Origin: Geodermatophilaceae bacterium
Lineage (GTDB): Bacteria; Actinomycetota; Actinomycetes; Mycobacteriales; Geodermatophilaceae
Reading direction: 5' to 3'
Assembly: GCA_013695685.1 (NCBI GenBank)
Contig: JACCZY010000215.1
Coordinates: 1 to 37,462, forward strand
DNA length: 37,462 nucleotides
Numbering within the stretch: position 1 is the first letter of the stretch; each line of letters opens with the position of its first letter. The position numbers and the translations under genes were made by a program. This document shows, one piece after another, positions 9,301 through 18,424 of the stretch. The notes under the pieces were generated by a model. That model was not told the DNA's origin, made no database searches, and saw only the letters and a list, made by a program, of their open reading frames with translations.

Positions 9301-10898
9301 TCCTCCCGGATCGCGTCCAGCGGCGGGTTGGTGACCTGCGCGAAGAGCTGACTGAAGTAGTCGTAGAGCAGCCGGGAGCGGGTGGACAGCACAGCAACCG
9401 GAGTATCCGTTCCCATCGAGCCGATGGGCTCGATCCCTGTGCTCGCCATGGGGGTCAGCAGGATCCGCACCTCCTCCTCGGTGTAGCCGAAGAGCAGCTG
9501 GCGGCGCAGCACCGACTCGTGGCTGGCCACGACGTGTTCGCGGTCGGGCAGCGTGGACAACTCCACCAGCCCGGCGTGCACCCAGTCGTCGTAGGGCTGC
9601 TCGGCGGCGAGAGCGGACTTGATCTCCTCGTCGGTGACGATCCGCCCGAGGGCGGTGTCGACGAGGAAGATCCGGCCGGGCTGCAGCCGACCCTTCGCGA
9701 CCACCTTCGACGGCGGGATGTCCAGTACGCCGACCTCGCTGGCCAATACGACCAGGTCGTCGTCGGTCTTCCACCAGCGAGCCGGTCGCAACCCGTTGCG
9801 GTCGAGTACCGCACCGATCAGCGTTCCGTCGGTGAACGTGATGCACGCTGGGCCGTCCCAGGCCTCCATCAGCGCCGCGTGGTAGCGGTAGAACGCCCGC
9901 CGCCCGGCATCCATCTCGCCGTGGTTCTCCCAGGCCTCGGGGATCATCATGAGCACGGCGTGGGGCAGCGAGCGGCCCCCGAGCTGGAGCAGCTCCAGCA
10001 CCTCGTCGAACGTCGCGGAGTCGCTCGCATCCGGCGTACAGATCGGAAACAGCCGCTGCAGATCACCGGGGATGAGATGGCTGCGCAGCCGCGACTCCCG
10101 CGCCCGCATCCGGTTGCGGTTGCCGCGGATGGTGTTGATCTCGCCGTTGTGGGCGATGTAGCGGAAGGGGTGGGCCAGCGGCCAGGACGGGAACGTGTTG
10201 GTCGAGAAGCGGCTGTGCACGAGGGCTAATGCGGACTCGTACCGGTCGTCGGCGAGGTCGGGAAAGAACGGCTGCAGCTGGGCCGTGGTCAACATCCCCT
10301 TGTAGACCAGCGTCCGGCTCGACAGCGACGGGAAGTAGGTACCGACTCCGGCGTCGGCGGTCTCCCGCTCGGCCCGCTTGCGCAGGCAGAAGACCTGACG
10401 CTCGAGCTCCTCCCCGCTGACCCCGGAGGCGCTGGCCACGAAGAGCTGCTCGAACGACGGCATCACCGACCGGGCCGTCGGTCCCACCCCCGCGGCATCG
10501 GGGTCCGTCGGCAGCGGCCTCCAGCCGAGCACCGCCAGCCCCTCCTCCTCGGCGATCCGCTCGATGATGTCGACTGCCTTCTCCGTGTGAGCCTCCTCGG
10601 CCGGCAGGAACGCCGTACCGACCGCATAGGAGCCCGAGCCGGGGAGGAAGAAGCCGACCTGCTGGCGGAGCAGGATGTCGGGGATCTGGGTGAGGATGCC
10701 GGCGCCGTCACCTGAACTGGGCTCGGCGCCCGCGGCTCCCCGATGGTCGAGGTTGTGCAGTGCGATGAGTCCTTGCTGCACGATCTTGCGGGAGCGGCGG
10801 CCATGTGCGTCGACCACGAAGGCGACACCGCACGAGTCGTGTTCAGCGGAAGGGTCGTAGAGCCCCTGCGCGGAAGGCACGGCAGAGAACTGACTCAT
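6351..10898 (-). CDS. gltB: Glutamate synthase (NADPH) large subunit
   Basis: A 1515-residue GltB, making two glutamate from glutamine and 2-oxoglutarate. The class II glutamine amidotransferase domain begins at Cys23 in HDSCGVAFV, implying removal of a 22-residue propeptide. The central domain follows, then the FMN/2-oxoglutarate barrel, with the GEGGE segment, [19 protein letters not shown]-like motif (seen here as [12 protein letters not shown]) and the HDGGTGASP loop. The 3Fe–4S cysteines are in [15 protein letters not shown]. The C-terminal right-handed β-helix has repeated G-x-x-G-G turns. Length is normal for actinobacteria. The ATG at 10898 is followed downstream by gltD with an 8-nt overlap. 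The promoter must lie in the 186-nt gap 10899–11084; no clear box was recognised. Confidence 0.97.
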   Translation of the reverse strand: MSQFSAVPSAQGLYDPSAEHDSCGVAFVVDAHGRRSRKIVQQGLIALHNLDHRGAAGAEPSSGDGAGILTQIPDILLRQQVGFFLPGSGSYAVGTAFLPAEEAHTEKAVDIIERIAEEEGLAVLGWRPLPTDPDAAGVGPTARSVMPSFEQLFVASASGVSGEELERQVFCLRKRAERETADAGVGTYFPSLSSRTLVYKGMLTTAQLQPFFPDLADDRYESALALVHSRFSTNTFPSWPLAHPFRYIAHNGEINTIRGNRNRMRARESRLRSHLIPGDLQRLFPICTPDASDSATFDEVLELLQLGGRSLPHAVLMMIPEAWENHGEMDAGRRAFYRYHAALMEAWDGPACITFTDGTLIGAVLDRNGLRPARWWKTDDDLVVLASEVGVLDIPPSKVVAKGRLQPGRIFLVDTALGRIVTDEEIKSALAAEQPYDDWVHAGLVELSTLPDREHVVASHESVLRRQLLFGYTEEEVRILLTPMASTGIEPIGSMGTDTPVAVLSTRSRLLYDYFSQLFAQVTNPPLDAIREELVTSLSRMLGAEQNLLEPSAASSRQVVVPFPVIDNDELAKILHINDDGDLPGFAAVRISGRYDVNGGGEALRAALEQVRAEVSQAIEDGAHIVVLSDRDCDQDCAPIPSLLLTSAVHHHLVRERTRTRVGLIVESGDCREVHHVAMLLGYGAAAVNPYLAFETVEDLAADRLLPGLEPQTAIRNYVTALGKGVLKVMSKMGISTVASYTMAQIFEALGLSQEVVEEYFTGTTSRLGGVGLDVLAEEVAIRHRRAYPENPTDRADQGLPVGGEYQWRRDGEIHLFNPETVFLLQHATRSRRYDVFRRYTAAVDQLALENATLRGLFRLKLGTPIPLEEVEPVSEIVKRFCTGAMSYGSISAEAHETLAIAMNRLGGKSNTGEGGEDVERFRPDPNGDLRRSAVKQIASGRFGVTSEYLVNADDLQIKMAQGAKPGEGGQLPANKVYPWIAKTRHSTAGVGLISPPPHHDIYSIEDLAQLIHDLKNANSEARIHVKLVAEVGVGTVAAGVAKAYADVVLISGHDGGTGASPLTSLKHAGAPWELGLAETQQTLLLNRLRDRIVVQVDGQLKTGRDVIVAALLGAEEFGFATAPLVVSGCIMMRVCHLDTCPVGVATQNPVLRKRFTGRPEFVVTFFEYLAEEVRGYLAELGFRTMAEAIGHAELLDTAAAVEHWKAAGLDLAPLLAVPDVAEGSARHQVVTQDHGLAEALDNTLIQLCEGALLDATPVSLDLPVRNVNRTVGTMLGSRVTRSYGGNGLPDGTIDITFRGSAGQSFGAFLPRGITLRLYGDSNDYLGKGLSGGRLIVRPHDDAPFAAEQNIIAGNVIAYGATGGEIFLRGIVGERFCVRNSGALAVVEGVGDHACEYMTGGRVVILGGTGRNVAAGMSGGIAYVFDLQERRVNRQMVEVEDLTADDRQWLRDVVTRHVALTGSTVGSALLADWPRRVGAFAKIMPKDYKRMLEATRRAEQAGRSVDEAVMEAAGA

Positions 10899-11015
10899 TC
10901 GTGGCTCCCGTCGTGAGTCGCGAAACTTCTCTCAGGTGTCAGGCATCCTGCGTCCTGGGCGAGGCGAGGGACGACGGTGGCCCTGCGCCTATCAGCAGTT
11001 CAGGGTACACAGCGC

Positions 11016-11043
11016 GCCGGCCGCCAGCAGGCCTGCTGCCGGC
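11016..11043. terminator. GC hairpin between gltB and the VIT-family gene
   Basis: CAGCAG (11025–11030) pairs with CTGCTG (11033–11038) and GCCGG (11016–11020) with CCGGC (11039–11043), with a 4-nt bulge. It lies 42 nt beyond the stop of the VIT-family gene. There is no T-tract, as is common for actinobacterial terminators, so this is tentative. Confidence 0.35.
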
Positions 11044-11084
11044 TGACTCACGCCAGCCGCATCCGGATCTCTCGCGTTGCTCGA

Positions 11085-11825
11085 TCAGGTGACAACCGCC
11101 CCGAAGGCCATCCCGACCGCAAAGGTGACCACGGCGGCGATCGTACCGAGCAGAAGTTGCCTGGATCCGCTGAACAGCCAGTGCCGGTTGGTGAATCGCG
11201 AGGTCAGGACACCGGTGCCGAACAGGGCGATCAGGGCGATGATCGCGGCGGCGGTGAGGTGGCTGGCCCCGAGCAGGTAGGGCAGCAGCGGCAGCAACGC
11301 ACCGACGATGAAGGCGACGAAGGACGAACCGGCAGCGGTCCAGGGGCTGGGCAGCTCGGTTGGATCCACTCCCAGCTCCTCCAGCGCGTGCACCCGCAGC
11401 GCCTCGACCGGATCCACCGACATCTGCCGGGCCACCTCGAGGGCGAGTTCCGGGTCGACGCCGCGGTCGATGTAGACCTGCGCGAGTTCGGCCTGCTCCC
11501 CGTCGGGGTTGTGCAGCAGCTCCGCACGTTCCAGATCCAGTTGGGCTTGTGCCGACTCGCTCTGGCTGGCCACTGACACGTATTCCCCGGCGGCCATCGA
11601 GAAGGCGCCGGCCACCAGGCCGGCCAGGCCGGTGAGGGCCACGGTGCGTGGCGCCGCGCCGGCCCCGGCGACGCCGGCGATGAGGGCGAAGTTCGACACC
11701 AGCCCGTCCATGACGCCGAAGACCGCCGGGCGCAGCCAGCCCCCAGTGACATCGGAATGCTCGTGCCCGATCGGCGCCCCGACCGGATGCCGGGCGTCCT
11801 CGGCTCGCGGCGCTCGGCTAGTCAT
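11085..11825 (-). CDS. VIT1/CCC1-family membrane transporter
   Basis: A 246-residue VIT1/CCC1 family protein. Plant and yeast relatives move Fe2+ or Mn2+ into the vacuole; the bacterial substrate is usually assumed to be iron or manganese. Visible family features are the first membrane segment with VFGVMDGLVSNFALIAGVAGA, then GAFSMAAGEYVSVASQSE ending helix 2. A cytoplasmic helical loop follows (about residues 95–165), rich in Glu and containing ELALEVARQM. The last three hydrophobic helices end AVVTFAVGMAFGAVV. The ATG at 11825 overlaps the lgt stop by 8 nt (ATGACTAG), so it is the last gene after lgt and translationally coupled. Confidence 0.88.
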   Translation of the reverse strand: MTSRAPRAEDARHPVGAPIGHEHSDVTGGWLRPAVFGVMDGLVSNFALIAGVAGAGAAPRTVALTGLAGLVAGAFSMAAGEYVSVASQSESAQAQLDLERAELLHNPDGEQAELAQVYIDRGVDPELALEVARQMSVDPVEALRVHALEELGVDPTELPSPWTAAGSSFVAFIVGALLPLLPYLLGASHLTAAAIIALIALFGTGVLTSRFTNRHWLFSGSRQLLLGTIAAVVTFAVGMAFGAVVT

Positions 11826-12801
11826 CGGGCGGCGAACGGCTCGGGTCGGACTTGCGCAGGGAAACCTTCTCTCCGCTCGGATCGTCCCCGGGCGCGCCGT
11901 CCCCGGCCTCGCTGCTGTCGCCCGCGCCGCTGCTGCCGGCTGCGCGGCGCGGCTGCCGTCCCGGCAGGTACAGGTCGGTCTCCCGAGGGCGGCGGTGAGT
12001 GAGCATCCAGCCGACGGCGAGCAGGAACACCACGATCGAGGTCCACACGTTCAGCCGCACGCCGAAGATCCGCTCGGCGGTGTCGATCCGCAGCCCCTCG
12101 ATCCACACCCGCCCGGCGCAGTACGCCGCGACGTACAGGGCGAAGGCCCGGCCGTGACCGAGCCGGAACCGCCGGTCGGCCCAGATGACAAGAGCTGCGA
12201 CGCCGAGGTTCCACACCAGTTCGTACAGGAACGTCGGCTGGAACGTGCCGACGACGATGGGCTCACCGTCGGCATCTGTGGCGGCTCGCCCACCGCCGGG
12301 CACCTGCTCGTAGATCGTCAGCCCCCACGCGGCGTCGGTTGGCCGGCCGTACAGCTCGTTGTTGAACCAGTTGCCCAACCGGCCGATCGCCTGCGCGACG
12401 ACGACCCCCGGCGCCATCGCGTCGGCCATGGGCGGCAGCCGCAGCCCGCGCCGCCGGCAGGCTATCCATGCCCCGACGCCTCCGAGGGCGACCGCCCCCC
12501 AGATCCCGAGACCGCCCTGCCAGATCTTCAGCGCGTCGACCGGGTTGCCGCCCTCGCCGAAGTACGGCTCCGGTGTGCTGATGACGTGGTACAGCCGGCC
12601 GCCGACGATCCCGAACGGCACTGCCGTCACGGCGATGTCGGTGATGTCGCCGCGGCGGCCACCGCGCGCGACGTACCGGCGCTCGGCAATCCAGACGGCG
12701 ACGCCGATGCCGACGATGATGCACAGCGCATACGCCCGGATGGGCACCGGCCCGATCTGCCAGACCCCCTGTGTTGGGCTGGGGATGGCCGCAAGGATCA
12801 C
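11818..12801 (-). CDS. lgt: Prolipoprotein diacylglyceryl transferase
   Basis: A 327-residue Lgt, which transfers diacylglyceryl from phosphatidylglycerol to the lipobox cysteine of prelipoproteins in the membrane. Seen are the N-terminal IPSPTQGVWQIGPVPIRAY, the GGRLYHV motif, the family signature AIGRLGNWFNNELYGRPT and the late helix with GRVWIEGLRID. About 55 C-terminal residues after the last helix are hydrophilic, Gly/Ser/Asp/Arg rich, and not part of the conserved core. The GTG at 12801 gives the conserved start. The neighbour upstream (stop 49 nt before) is itself a lipoprotein. The location next to trp genes is usual in actinobacteria. Confidence 0.94.
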   Translation of the reverse strand: MILAAIPSPTQGVWQIGPVPIRAYALCIIVGIGVAVWIAERRYVARGGRRGDITDIAVTAVPFGIVGGRLYHVISTPEPYFGEGGNPVDALKIWQGGLGIWGAVALGGVGAWIACRRRGLRLPPMADAMAPGVVVAQAIGRLGNWFNNELYGRPTDAAWGLTIYEQVPGGGRAATDADGEPIVVGTFQPTFLYELVWNLGVAALVIWADRRFRLGHGRAFALYVAAYCAGRVWIEGLRIDTAERIFGVRLNVWTSIVVFLLAVGWMLTHRRPRETDLYLPGRQPRRAAGSSGAGDSSEAGDGAPGDDPSGEKVSLRKSDPSRSPPDD

Positions 12802-12850
12802 AGGTTCGAGGGTAGCCGCAGCAATCGCCTGCCCCGCCGCGACCGGCCGG

Positions 12851-13978
12851 CTACTGCTGGACGAACGGCAGGTCGCGCTGCAACAGCATCTCGAAGACGA
12901 TCCCCGGCTCACTCTCGGCCGGCAGGCTCAGGCTGACGACGACGACCGGGCCGTCCGCGCCGACCTCCTCGAGCGTCAGGCGTTCGCTTATCGCTGTGCC
13001 AGTGACGAGACTGACGCCCTCGGTGTAGAGCGACTCGAACATGCCGACGCCCGCTGCCGCGGCGTCGCCCTCCTCGAAGTGGTACACAACCGTGACTGCG
13101 GCAGCGCCGTCGCCGTCGACTGCCCAACCGATGCCGACTGTGTCGAACGAATCCGTGGTCGGCTCGAGGCCACCGTTGGACAGCACCGCGGCGACCACAT
13201 CGGCGTTGTCCAGCGCGGACGCCACCAAAGCCAACGAGTCGTCGTCGGCCAGCGTGTCCGCAGCTCCGGCGACCCACTCCTTGACGAAGGACGTCGACGG
13301 TGAGGCGGCAATGCGGCCGCCGTCCTGCGACATCCGCAAGGGGACGCCGAGCGGACGTGCAGCCGACACGTCCGCGAAGGTGGGTGCGAAGTCCTCGCCG
13401 TCGCCGGCACTAGCGACGTCGTCGGACACCTGGGTCAGATCAGGGCTCAGCATGTCGTCATCGAACTCCCCGCTGAGCACAGCGAACCGCTTCGGAGGCG
13501 TCGATTGCTCGACGAAGGCGTCGACGTCGACCAGCGACCAGCCCAGCTCCTCATCGAACTCCTCGATCCGGGCGATCTGCTGCCTGTTGAAGACCTCGGC
13601 GAGGGGCACGAACACCGGCGCCACCGGCTGGTCCTCCGCCTCGACGCCGGTGAGCGGCAGGATCCAGCCGGAGAGCTCATCGATACCGAACCCGGTCGGC
13701 CGCTCAAGGCCGGACAGCTCGGTAGCGGCGGCCAGATCGGCGGTCTGGATCAGCAGGCCGTCGGTCCCCACCGAAGCAGGCAGTTCGGCGAGCGCCGCCT
13801 CGACCGAGTAGCCGTCGCCGCTGCGCAAGCCGGAACCGGCCTCCACACCACCGCCGCCGCTGTCGCCGCCGCTGTCGCCGCCGCTGTTGCCGCCGCTGTT
13901 GCCGCCGCTGTAGCTGTCGCACGCACTCGCCGCCAGGCAGGCGAATGTCAGGACGGTCAGCTTCCGCCGGGAGTTCAT
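12851..13978 (-). CDS. Lipoprotein of unknown function
   Basis: A 375-residue protein I do not recognise. The ATG at 13978 is fixed by GGAGGA on the minus strand 9 nt upstream. The N-terminus has basic residues (RRK), a hydrophobic core and Cys20 in a lipobox-like LAASAC, so it is probably a lipid-anchored extracytoplasmic protein processed by the Lgt encoded next door. A Gly/Ser/Asn/Asp linker made of four GGNS/GGDS repeats follows the Cys (residues about 22–42). The rest is acidic and Ala/Val/Asp rich with no cysteines and no motif I can name. The gap before trpA (126 nt) suggests its own promoter. Confidence 0.8.
   Translation of the reverse strand: MNSRRKLTVLTFACLAASACDSYSGGNSGGNSGGDSGGDSGGGGVEAGSGLRSGDGYSVEAALAELPASVGTDGLLIQTADLAAATELSGLERPTGFGIDELSGWILPLTGVEAEDQPVAPVFVPLAEVFNRQQIARIEEFDEELGWSLVDVDAFVEQSTPPKRFAVLSGEFDDDMLSPDLTQVSDDVASAGDGEDFAPTFADVSAARPLGVPLRMSQDGGRIAASPSTSFVKEWVAGAADTLADDDSLALVASALDNADVVAAVLSNGGLEPTTDSFDTVGIGWAVDGDGAAAVTVVYHFEEGDAAAAGVGMFESLYTEGVSLVTGTAISERLTLEEVGADGPVVVVSLSLPAESEPGIVFEMLLQRDLPFVQQ
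13853..13912. repeat. Five tandem 12-bp units encoding the GGNS/GGDS linker
   Basis: On the plus strand GCCGCCGCTGTC occurs at 13853 and 13865, GCCGCCGCTGTT at 13877 and 13889, and a fifth variant at 13901. Because the unit is 12 bp, changes in copy number stay in frame and would only lengthen or shorten the linker behind the lipid anchor. Confidence 0.85.
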
Positions 13979-14060
13979 GCGTGAATCCTCCGTCCACCGA
14001 CGCGATGGGGGAAGGGCTCTCCGAGCCGCTTTCAAGATCAATTCGGGGTTGTGGTTGCTT

Positions 14061-14072
14061 CCAAGCGCTTGG
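14061..14072. promoter_or_regulatory. 12-bp palindrome CCAAGCGCTTGG, LacI-type operator candidate
   Basis: A perfect palindrome with the CpG-centred AAGCGCTT core typical of LacI-family operators lies 83–94 nt upstream of the lipoprotein ATG. A small hairpin GGCTC-TCC-GAGCC at 14015–14027 lies between it and the gene. No LacI-family gene is in the window, so the regulator is unknown. Confidence 0.35.
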
Positions 14073-14104
14073 GTTCACATGGTCGTCGCAACACCTCGAG
14101 TTGA

Positions 14105-14974
14105 TCATGCGCGTGGATCGGCACGGCGGACCCCGGCGGCCAGTTCGGCGGCCAGATCCGCCACAGCCTGGACCCCGCTGTCCCCGTCCGGGGCCTCGAG
14201 CAGGACCCGGACGAACGCCGAACCGCTGATCACCCCGTCGGCATACGACGCCACCTCGGCGGCTTGGCCACCGCTGCTGACACCGAGCCCGACCGCCACC
14301 GGCAGGTCACTGACCTCGCGTACCCGCGCCACCAGGCCGGGTGCCACGGCGCTCACGGTTGCGCGCGCGCCGGTGACGCCCATCGTGGACGCCGCGTATA
14401 CGAAGCCGCGGCAGACAGCTGTGATCCTGGCCAGCCGGGCGTCGGTCGACGACGGCGCGACGAGCAGCACCGGGTCGAGCCCGGCATGGGAGCACGCGGC
14501 CAGCCACGGCCCGCCCTCCTCCGGCGTCAGGTCTGGCGTGATGACGCCCGCGCCCCCCACGCCGGCCAGCTCGATGGCAAATCGCTCGACGCCGTAACGC
14601 TCGACCGGGTTCCAGTACGTCATGACGAGGACCGGTACGCCGCAGCGCGCCACCTCGCCGACCGTGGCCAGAACTTCACGAGTTCCGGTCCCGGCGGCCA
14701 GCGCCTGGTCCACCGCTGCCTGAATCGTGGGGCCGTCCATCAGCGGATCGCTGTAGGGCAACCCGATCTCGACGATGTCGACACCGGCCTCGACCATGGC
14801 CCGCAGCGCACGCACGCAGCCGGTCGCACTGGGAAATCCGGCCGGGAGATAGCCGATCAACGCCGCCCGGTCCTCCGCCCGCGCCCGCGCAAAGGCGGCA
14901 GCGATCACCCCTGCTCCACCCGGCTGCGTCCGCTGCGCTCCTGTGGTGTTGCTCCCGGACGAAGCCCGGCTCAC
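14105..14974 (-). CDS. trpA: Tryptophan synthase alpha subunit
   Basis: TrpA cleaves indole-3-glycerol phosphate and passes indole to TrpB. The barrel shows [13 protein letters not shown], the catalytic Glu in [50 protein letters not shown] and GLGVSSGGQ. All conserved segments are present. The GTG at 14974 overlaps the trpB stop by 4 nt (GTGA) and gives 289 residues. A second in-frame GTG at 14908 has GGAG 5 nt upstream and gives 267 residues. The 22 residues between (beginning [17 protein letters not shown]) are encoded by a repeat also found at other gene starts in this window, so the shorter start may be ancestral. Which one is used in the cell cannot be told here. Confidence 0.93.
   Translation of the reverse strand: MSRASSGSNTTGAQRTQPGGAGVIAAAFARARAEDRAALIGYLPAGFPSATGCVRALRAMVEAGVDIVEIGLPYSDPLMDGPTIQAAVDQALAAGTGTREVLATVGEVARCGVPVLVMTYWNPVERYGVERFAIELAGVGGAGVITPDLTPEEGGPWLAACSHAGLDPVLLVAPSSTDARLARITAVCRGFVYAASTMGVTGARATVSAVAPGLVARVREVSDLPVAVGLGVSSGGQAAEVASYADGVISGSAFVRVLLEAPDGDSGVQAVADLAAELAAGVRRADPRA
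14909..14974 (-). repeat. RTGA-bounded start-site repeat, copy at trpB|trpA
   Basis: This 66-nt unit runs on the minus strand from the GTGA that overlaps the trpB stop to the next GTGA at 14908. Its core GTCCGGGAGCAACACCAC followed by AGGAGC matches the hisF-locus copy (GTCCGGGAGCACACAACAGG…) at 23 of 25 aligned bases with a one-base gap. It is exactly 22 codons, so it adds an N-terminal extension to TrpA without a frameshift. Confidence 0.7.
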
Positions 14975-16251
14975 ATCTGCTCGCCCGGCGGGCCCGCCGT
15001 CACGTCGGCCGGCGCGTCCAGGTCGCCGAGGACGGCGAACCACCGCGCGGCGGTGTCCACGTCCTTGTCCCCGCGGCCGGACAGGTTCACCACGATGACC
15101 GCGTCCGGGCCGAGACGGCGGCCCAGCTGCATCGCCCCGTAGACCGCGTGGGCGCTCTCGATGGCCGGGATGATGCCCTCCGTCCGGCACAGCAGCCGGA
15201 ACGCCTCCATCGCCTCGGCGTCGGTCACCCCGGCATAGACGGCCCGGCCGCTGTCCTTGAGCCAGGCATGCTCGGGGCCGACTCCCGGGTAGTCCAGACC
15301 GGCCGAGATCGAGTGGGTGACTGCCGTCTGCCCGTCCGCGTCCTGAAGCAGGTAGGACCGTGCCCCGTGCAGTACGCCGGGCGATCCGGCGACCAGCGTG
15401 GCGGCATGCCGTCCACTGGACACGCCGTCGCCGGCCGCCTCGAAGCCGTAGAGACCCACCGACTCGTCGCCGATGAACTCGTGGAAGATGCCGATCGCGT
15501 TGGAGCCGCCGCCGACGCAGGCCGCGATCGCGTCGGGCAGCCGGCCGGTCAGCTCCATCACCTGCCCGCGGGTCTCCTGCCCGATGATCGCGTGGAAGTC
15601 GCGGACCATCACCGGGAACGGATGCGGCCCGGCCACCGTGCCGAGCAGGTAGTGGGTGGTGTCCACAGTGGACACCCAGTCCCGCATCGCCTCGTTGATG
15701 GCGTCCTTCAGCGTCCGCGAGCCGGTGCACACGGGCACCACCTCGGCGCCCAGCAGACGCATCCGGGCCACGTTGAGTGCCTGCCGGACGGTGTCCTCCT
15801 CGCCCATGTAGACACAGCACTCGAGCCCGAGCAGCGCGGCTGCCGTCGCGGTCGCCACACCATGCTGGCCTGCGCCGGTCTCGGCGATCACCCGCGGCTT
15901 TCCCATCCGGCGGGTCAGCAGAGCCTGGCCGAGCACATTGTTGATCTTGTGTGATCCGGTGTGATTGAGGTCCTCGCGCTTGAGCAGGATCCGCGCACCG
16001 CCGGCATGCTCCGACAGCCGGGTCGCGTCGGTCAGCGGCGACGGCCGGCCGGTGTAAGTGTGGTGGAGTCCAGCCAGCTCAGCCCCGAACGCAGCGTCCG
16101 AGCGCGCTTCGGCGTACGCCTGCTCCAGCTCGTCCAGCGCTGCCATCAACGCCTCGGGCACAAAGCGGCCGCCGTACGGCCCGAAGTGACCGGAGCTATC
16201 GGGCTGTGTCACTGCCGCCGCGGCGGACAGTGCGTCGGGGGCGGTGCTCAC
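14971..16251 (-). CDS. trpB: Tryptophan synthase beta subunit
   Basis: A 426-residue TrpB, a PLP enzyme joining indole and serine. Visible are [16 protein letters not shown] at the N-terminus, the Schiff-base lysine in [22 protein letters not shown], the phosphate-binding [10 protein letters not shown] and the C-terminal NLSGRGDKD. The GTG at 16251 lies 13 nt after the trpC stop and is the only sensible start before GHFGPYGG. It overlaps trpA by 4 nt. Confidence 0.96.
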   Translation of the reverse strand: MSTAPDALSAAAAVTQPDSSGHFGPYGGRFVPEALMAALDELEQAYAEARSDAAFGAELAGLHHTYTGRPSPLTDATRLSEHAGGARILLKREDLNHTGSHKINNVLGQALLTRRMGKPRVIAETGAGQHGVATATAAALLGLECCVYMGEEDTVRQALNVARMRLLGAEVVPVCTGSRTLKDAINEAMRDWVSTVDTTHYLLGTVAGPHPFPVMVRDFHAIIGQETRGQVMELTGRLPDAIAACVGGGSNAIGIFHEFIGDESVGLYGFEAAGDGVSSGRHAATLVAGSPGVLHGARSYLLQDADGQTAVTHSISAGLDYPGVGPEHAWLKDSGRAVYAGVTDAEAMEAFRLLCRTEGIIPAIESAHAVYGAMQLGRRLGPDAVIVVNLSGRGDKDVDTAARWFAVLGDLDAPADVTAGPPGEQM

Positions 16252-16264
16252 GGAAATGCTCGTC

Positions 16265-17074
16265 TCACCTGGACGGGCGTGGCGTGGCCGGGTGTGCGCC
16301 TGCGGTGACGAGTTCGGCGACTGCCTCCCGTGGACTGTCCGAGCGCACGAGCCCCTCCCCGACCAGGACCGCGTCGGCTCCGGCGCAAGCATAGGAGATC
16401 AGGTCGTGCGGCCCGCGCACACCGGACTCGGCGATCTTGATCACGCCCGAGGGTAGGCCGGGAGCGATCCGCTCGAAGATGCTGCGGTCGATGTCCAGGG
16501 TGACGAGGTTGCGGGCGTTGACGCCGATCACCCGGGCACCCGCAGCCAGCGCGCGGTCGGCCTCGGCCTCGGTGTGCACCTCGACGAGGGCCGTCATCCC
16601 GAGGGACTCGACGCGCTCGAGCAACCCGATGAGTGCGTTCTGCTCCAGGGCGGCGACGATGAGCAGGCAGGCGTCCGCCCCGCGGGCGCGCGCTTCGTGC
16701 ACCTGGTACGAGCTGACGATGAAGTCCTTGCGCAGCACCGGAATGTCGACTGCCGAGCGCACGGCGTCGAAGTCGGCGAGCGAGCCGCCGAAGCGGCGGT
16801 TCTCGGTGAGCACACTGATCATGCGGGCACCGCCCTCGGCGTACTCGCTGGCGAGACGGGCCGGATCCGGGATGCGGGCGAAGGACCCCGCGGACGGGCT
16901 GGCGCGCTTCACCTCGGCGATGACGCCGACCCCTGGCGCCCGGAACGCGGACAGGACGTCCAACGGTGTGCTGCGGGCGGCGGCCGCCCGTTTGACCTCG
17001 GACAGGGGGACTGCACGTTCACGAGCGGCGAGATCCTGCCGTACTCCGACAAGGATTTCCTCGAGCACACTCAC
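16265..17074 (-). CDS. trpC: Indole-3-glycerol phosphate synthase
   Basis: A 269-residue monofunctional TrpC, forming indole-3-glycerol phosphate from CdRP. The barrel has [13 protein letters not shown] (catalytic Lys), [26 protein letters not shown] (catalytic Lys), [22 protein letters not shown] and KIAESGV (catalytic Glu). The GTG at 17074 matches the usual VLEEILxGVRxDLAARE start, and GAGGGGG lies 11 nt upstream. It is the first gene of the trpCBA block; the usual upstream partners trpE and the Trp-associated membrane protein are 11 kb away beyond plus-strand genes, so it must have its own promoter in the 130-nt divergent gap to the sigma factor. Confidence 0.95.
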   Translation of the reverse strand: MSVLEEILVGVRQDLAARERAVPLSEVKRAAAARSTPLDVLSAFRAPGVGVIAEVKRASPSAGSFARIPDPARLASEYAEGGARMISVLTENRRFGGSLADFDAVRSAVDIPVLRKDFIVSSYQVHEARARGADACLLIVAALEQNALIGLLERVESLGMTALVEVHTEAEADRALAAGARVIGVNARNLVTLDIDRSIFERIAPGLPSGVIKIAESGVRGPHDLISYACAGADAVLVGEGLVRSDSPREAVAELVTAGAHPATPRPSR

Positions 17075-17204
17075 CGCTTGGTTGCCCCCTCGGTACGACC
17101 GCTGCCCATCACTGTAGCCAGCCGGTCCGGCGGCCCCGGGCTCGGGTCGTGGTGGCGCACGAGGGTGAGTGGCGCCCGGCACCTCGGGAGGGTGGAATGA
17201 CGCC

Positions 17205-17750
17205 ATGCCCTCCGAGCGGTTGCATGCCGACGACTCGGTGCTCGTTCGGTGGGCACAGGACGGGCGCTCCGAGGCCTTCGAGCACCTCGTACGCCGACAT
17301 CGGGTGCCGGTCTACCGAACGGCGCTGCGGCTCACCGGCGACACGCACCTTGCCGACGATGTCGCTCAGGACGCGTTCATCGCCGCTTGGGAGTCCCTGC
17401 AGCTGTTCCGAGCCGACAGCTCGTTCGCCACCTGGCTCTACCGCATCGTGGTCAACCGGGCAAGAAACAGCTTTCGCGGCCGGCGTGACGTGCCTGTCGA
17501 TGACGTACCCCTCGACGGGTTCCACCCAGGCGCTGACACCGAGGCGATGGCCCGGGAGGGCTCACAGCGGGTGCTGTCCGCGATCGTGGAGCTGCCGTTC
17601 GAGCAACGAGCACCGTTAGTGCTTCGCCTATTCGAGGAACTGACGTATGAAGAAATAGCGCAGATTCTGAACATCTCACCGGATGCCGTCCGCGGACGGT
17701 TGCACAGAGCGCGACACCAGCTGGCCAAAACGCTGGGAGGTGCACGATGA
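17205..17750 (+). CDS. ECF-type RNA polymerase sigma factor
   Basis: A 181-residue sigma-70 family protein with only regions 2 and 4. Region 2 (about residues 20–90) shows [18 protein letters not shown] and [13 protein letters not shown]. Region 4 (about 120–175) shows [26 protein letters not shown] and the helix-turn-helix end [12 protein letters not shown]. The ATG at 17205 follows GGGAGGG; an in-frame GTG at 17169 would add 12 residues. It overlaps the next gene by ATGA. That next gene carries an anti-sigma-like zinc motif, so the pair is probably a sigma/anti-sigma switch. It heads the plus-strand envelope-stress cluster and is the natural candidate regulator. No clear ECF promoter was recognised upstream. 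Confidence 0.93.
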   Translation: MPSERLHADDSVLVRWAQDGRSEAFEHLVRRHRVPVYRTALRLTGDTHLADDVAQDAFIAAWESLQLFRADSSFATWLYRIVVNRARNSFRGRRDVPVDDVPLDGFHPGADTEAMAREGSQRVLSAIVELPFEQRAPLVLRLFEELTYEEIAQILNISPDAVRGRLHRARHQLAKTLGGAR

Positions 17751-18334
17751 CACCGCCGGAAAACCCCACGTCGCTGCCCTGTGGCGCCGACCTGGACGAG
17801 CTTACGGTGCAGGTCGTCGAACGTACGCCAGCACAGGATCCGGAGCATCAGTCCGGCTGCACGCACTGCCGGGCCGCGTTGGCGGAGCTGCGCGCGCTCT
17901 GGTCCCCTGTGCACGCACTCGCCGACGAGGAGGTAGTCGCACCGGAGGACCTGGTGGAACGGGTTCTGGACCAGATCCAGGAACTGGACTACACCGGGGG
18001 ACGCGCGGTGATCGGCGCCGACGACGGAGACACCGCGATCGCCGTTCGGGTGGTGGCCGTCATCGCACGCAAGGCGGCCGACAGCGTGAACGGCACCCTG
18101 TTGGCGATGTGCCGGGCCAGCGCTGACGTAGAGGTCGGTGCGGTCGGACGCTCCGTCGTCGTACGACTGGAGTTGGTCGCGGCTCTGGGCATGCACCTGC
18201 CGTCCCTGAGCGCGCAGATCCAGCGCGCAGTTCGGGAGCACGTCGCTGCGTTGACCGGTTTGTCCGTTGTAGCCGTCGACGTCTCAGTGGTCGAGGTGGC
18301 CGAGGGCATAAACCGGCCGCCGAACGGGTACTAA
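17747..18334 (+). CDS. Zinc anti-sigma-like motif fused to Asp23/Gls24 domain
   Basis: A 195-residue protein. The N-terminal part has Cys12, His34, Cys38 and Cys41, matching the Cys…His-x3-Cys-x2-Cys pattern of zinc anti-sigma (ZAS) proteins such as RsrA. A helical stretch follows (RAALAELRALWSPVHALA). From about residue 85 the sequence is an Asp23/Gls24 (DUF322) domain, with an AVRVVAVIARKAADSVNGT helix and the closing VREHVAALTGLSVVAVDVSV, the β-strand typical of the family. There is no transmembrane segment. It overlaps the sigma factor gene by 4 nt. Inference: it restrains the sigma factor and senses, through its Asp23 half, the state of the membrane-anchored Asp23 complex encoded downstream. 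The ZAS assignment rests on motif and context only. Confidence 0.78.
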   Translation: MTPPENPTSLPCGADLDELTVQVVERTPAQDPEHQSGCTHCRAALAELRALWSPVHALADEEVVAPEDLVERVLDQIQELDYTGGRAVIGADDGDTAIAVRVVAVIARKAADSVNGTLLAMCRASADVEVGAVGRSVVVRLELVAALGMHLPSLSAQIQRAVREHVAALTGLSVVAVDVSVVEVAEGINRPPNGY

Positions 18335-18392
18335 AAGAAATCCACCGGCACACGTGACGAATCGCGGCCCCGGTGTGTCCAACCACTGAGAC

Positions 18393-18409
18393 TCCGCGAC
18401 CGTCGCGGA
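18393..18409. promoter_or_regulatory. 17-bp palindrome just before the Asp23 ribosome-binding site
   Basis: TCCGCGACCGTCGCGGA is a perfect inverted repeat with 8-bp arms and a 1-nt centre, ending 15 nt before the ATG of the Asp23 gene and just upstream of its GAGGAG. As DNA it could be an operator. As RNA a 1-nt loop is too tight without opening the inner pair. It sits in the only sizeable gap (90 nt) in the first part of the cluster. Confidence 0.45.
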
Positions 18410-18424
18410 AACGAGAGGAGATCA

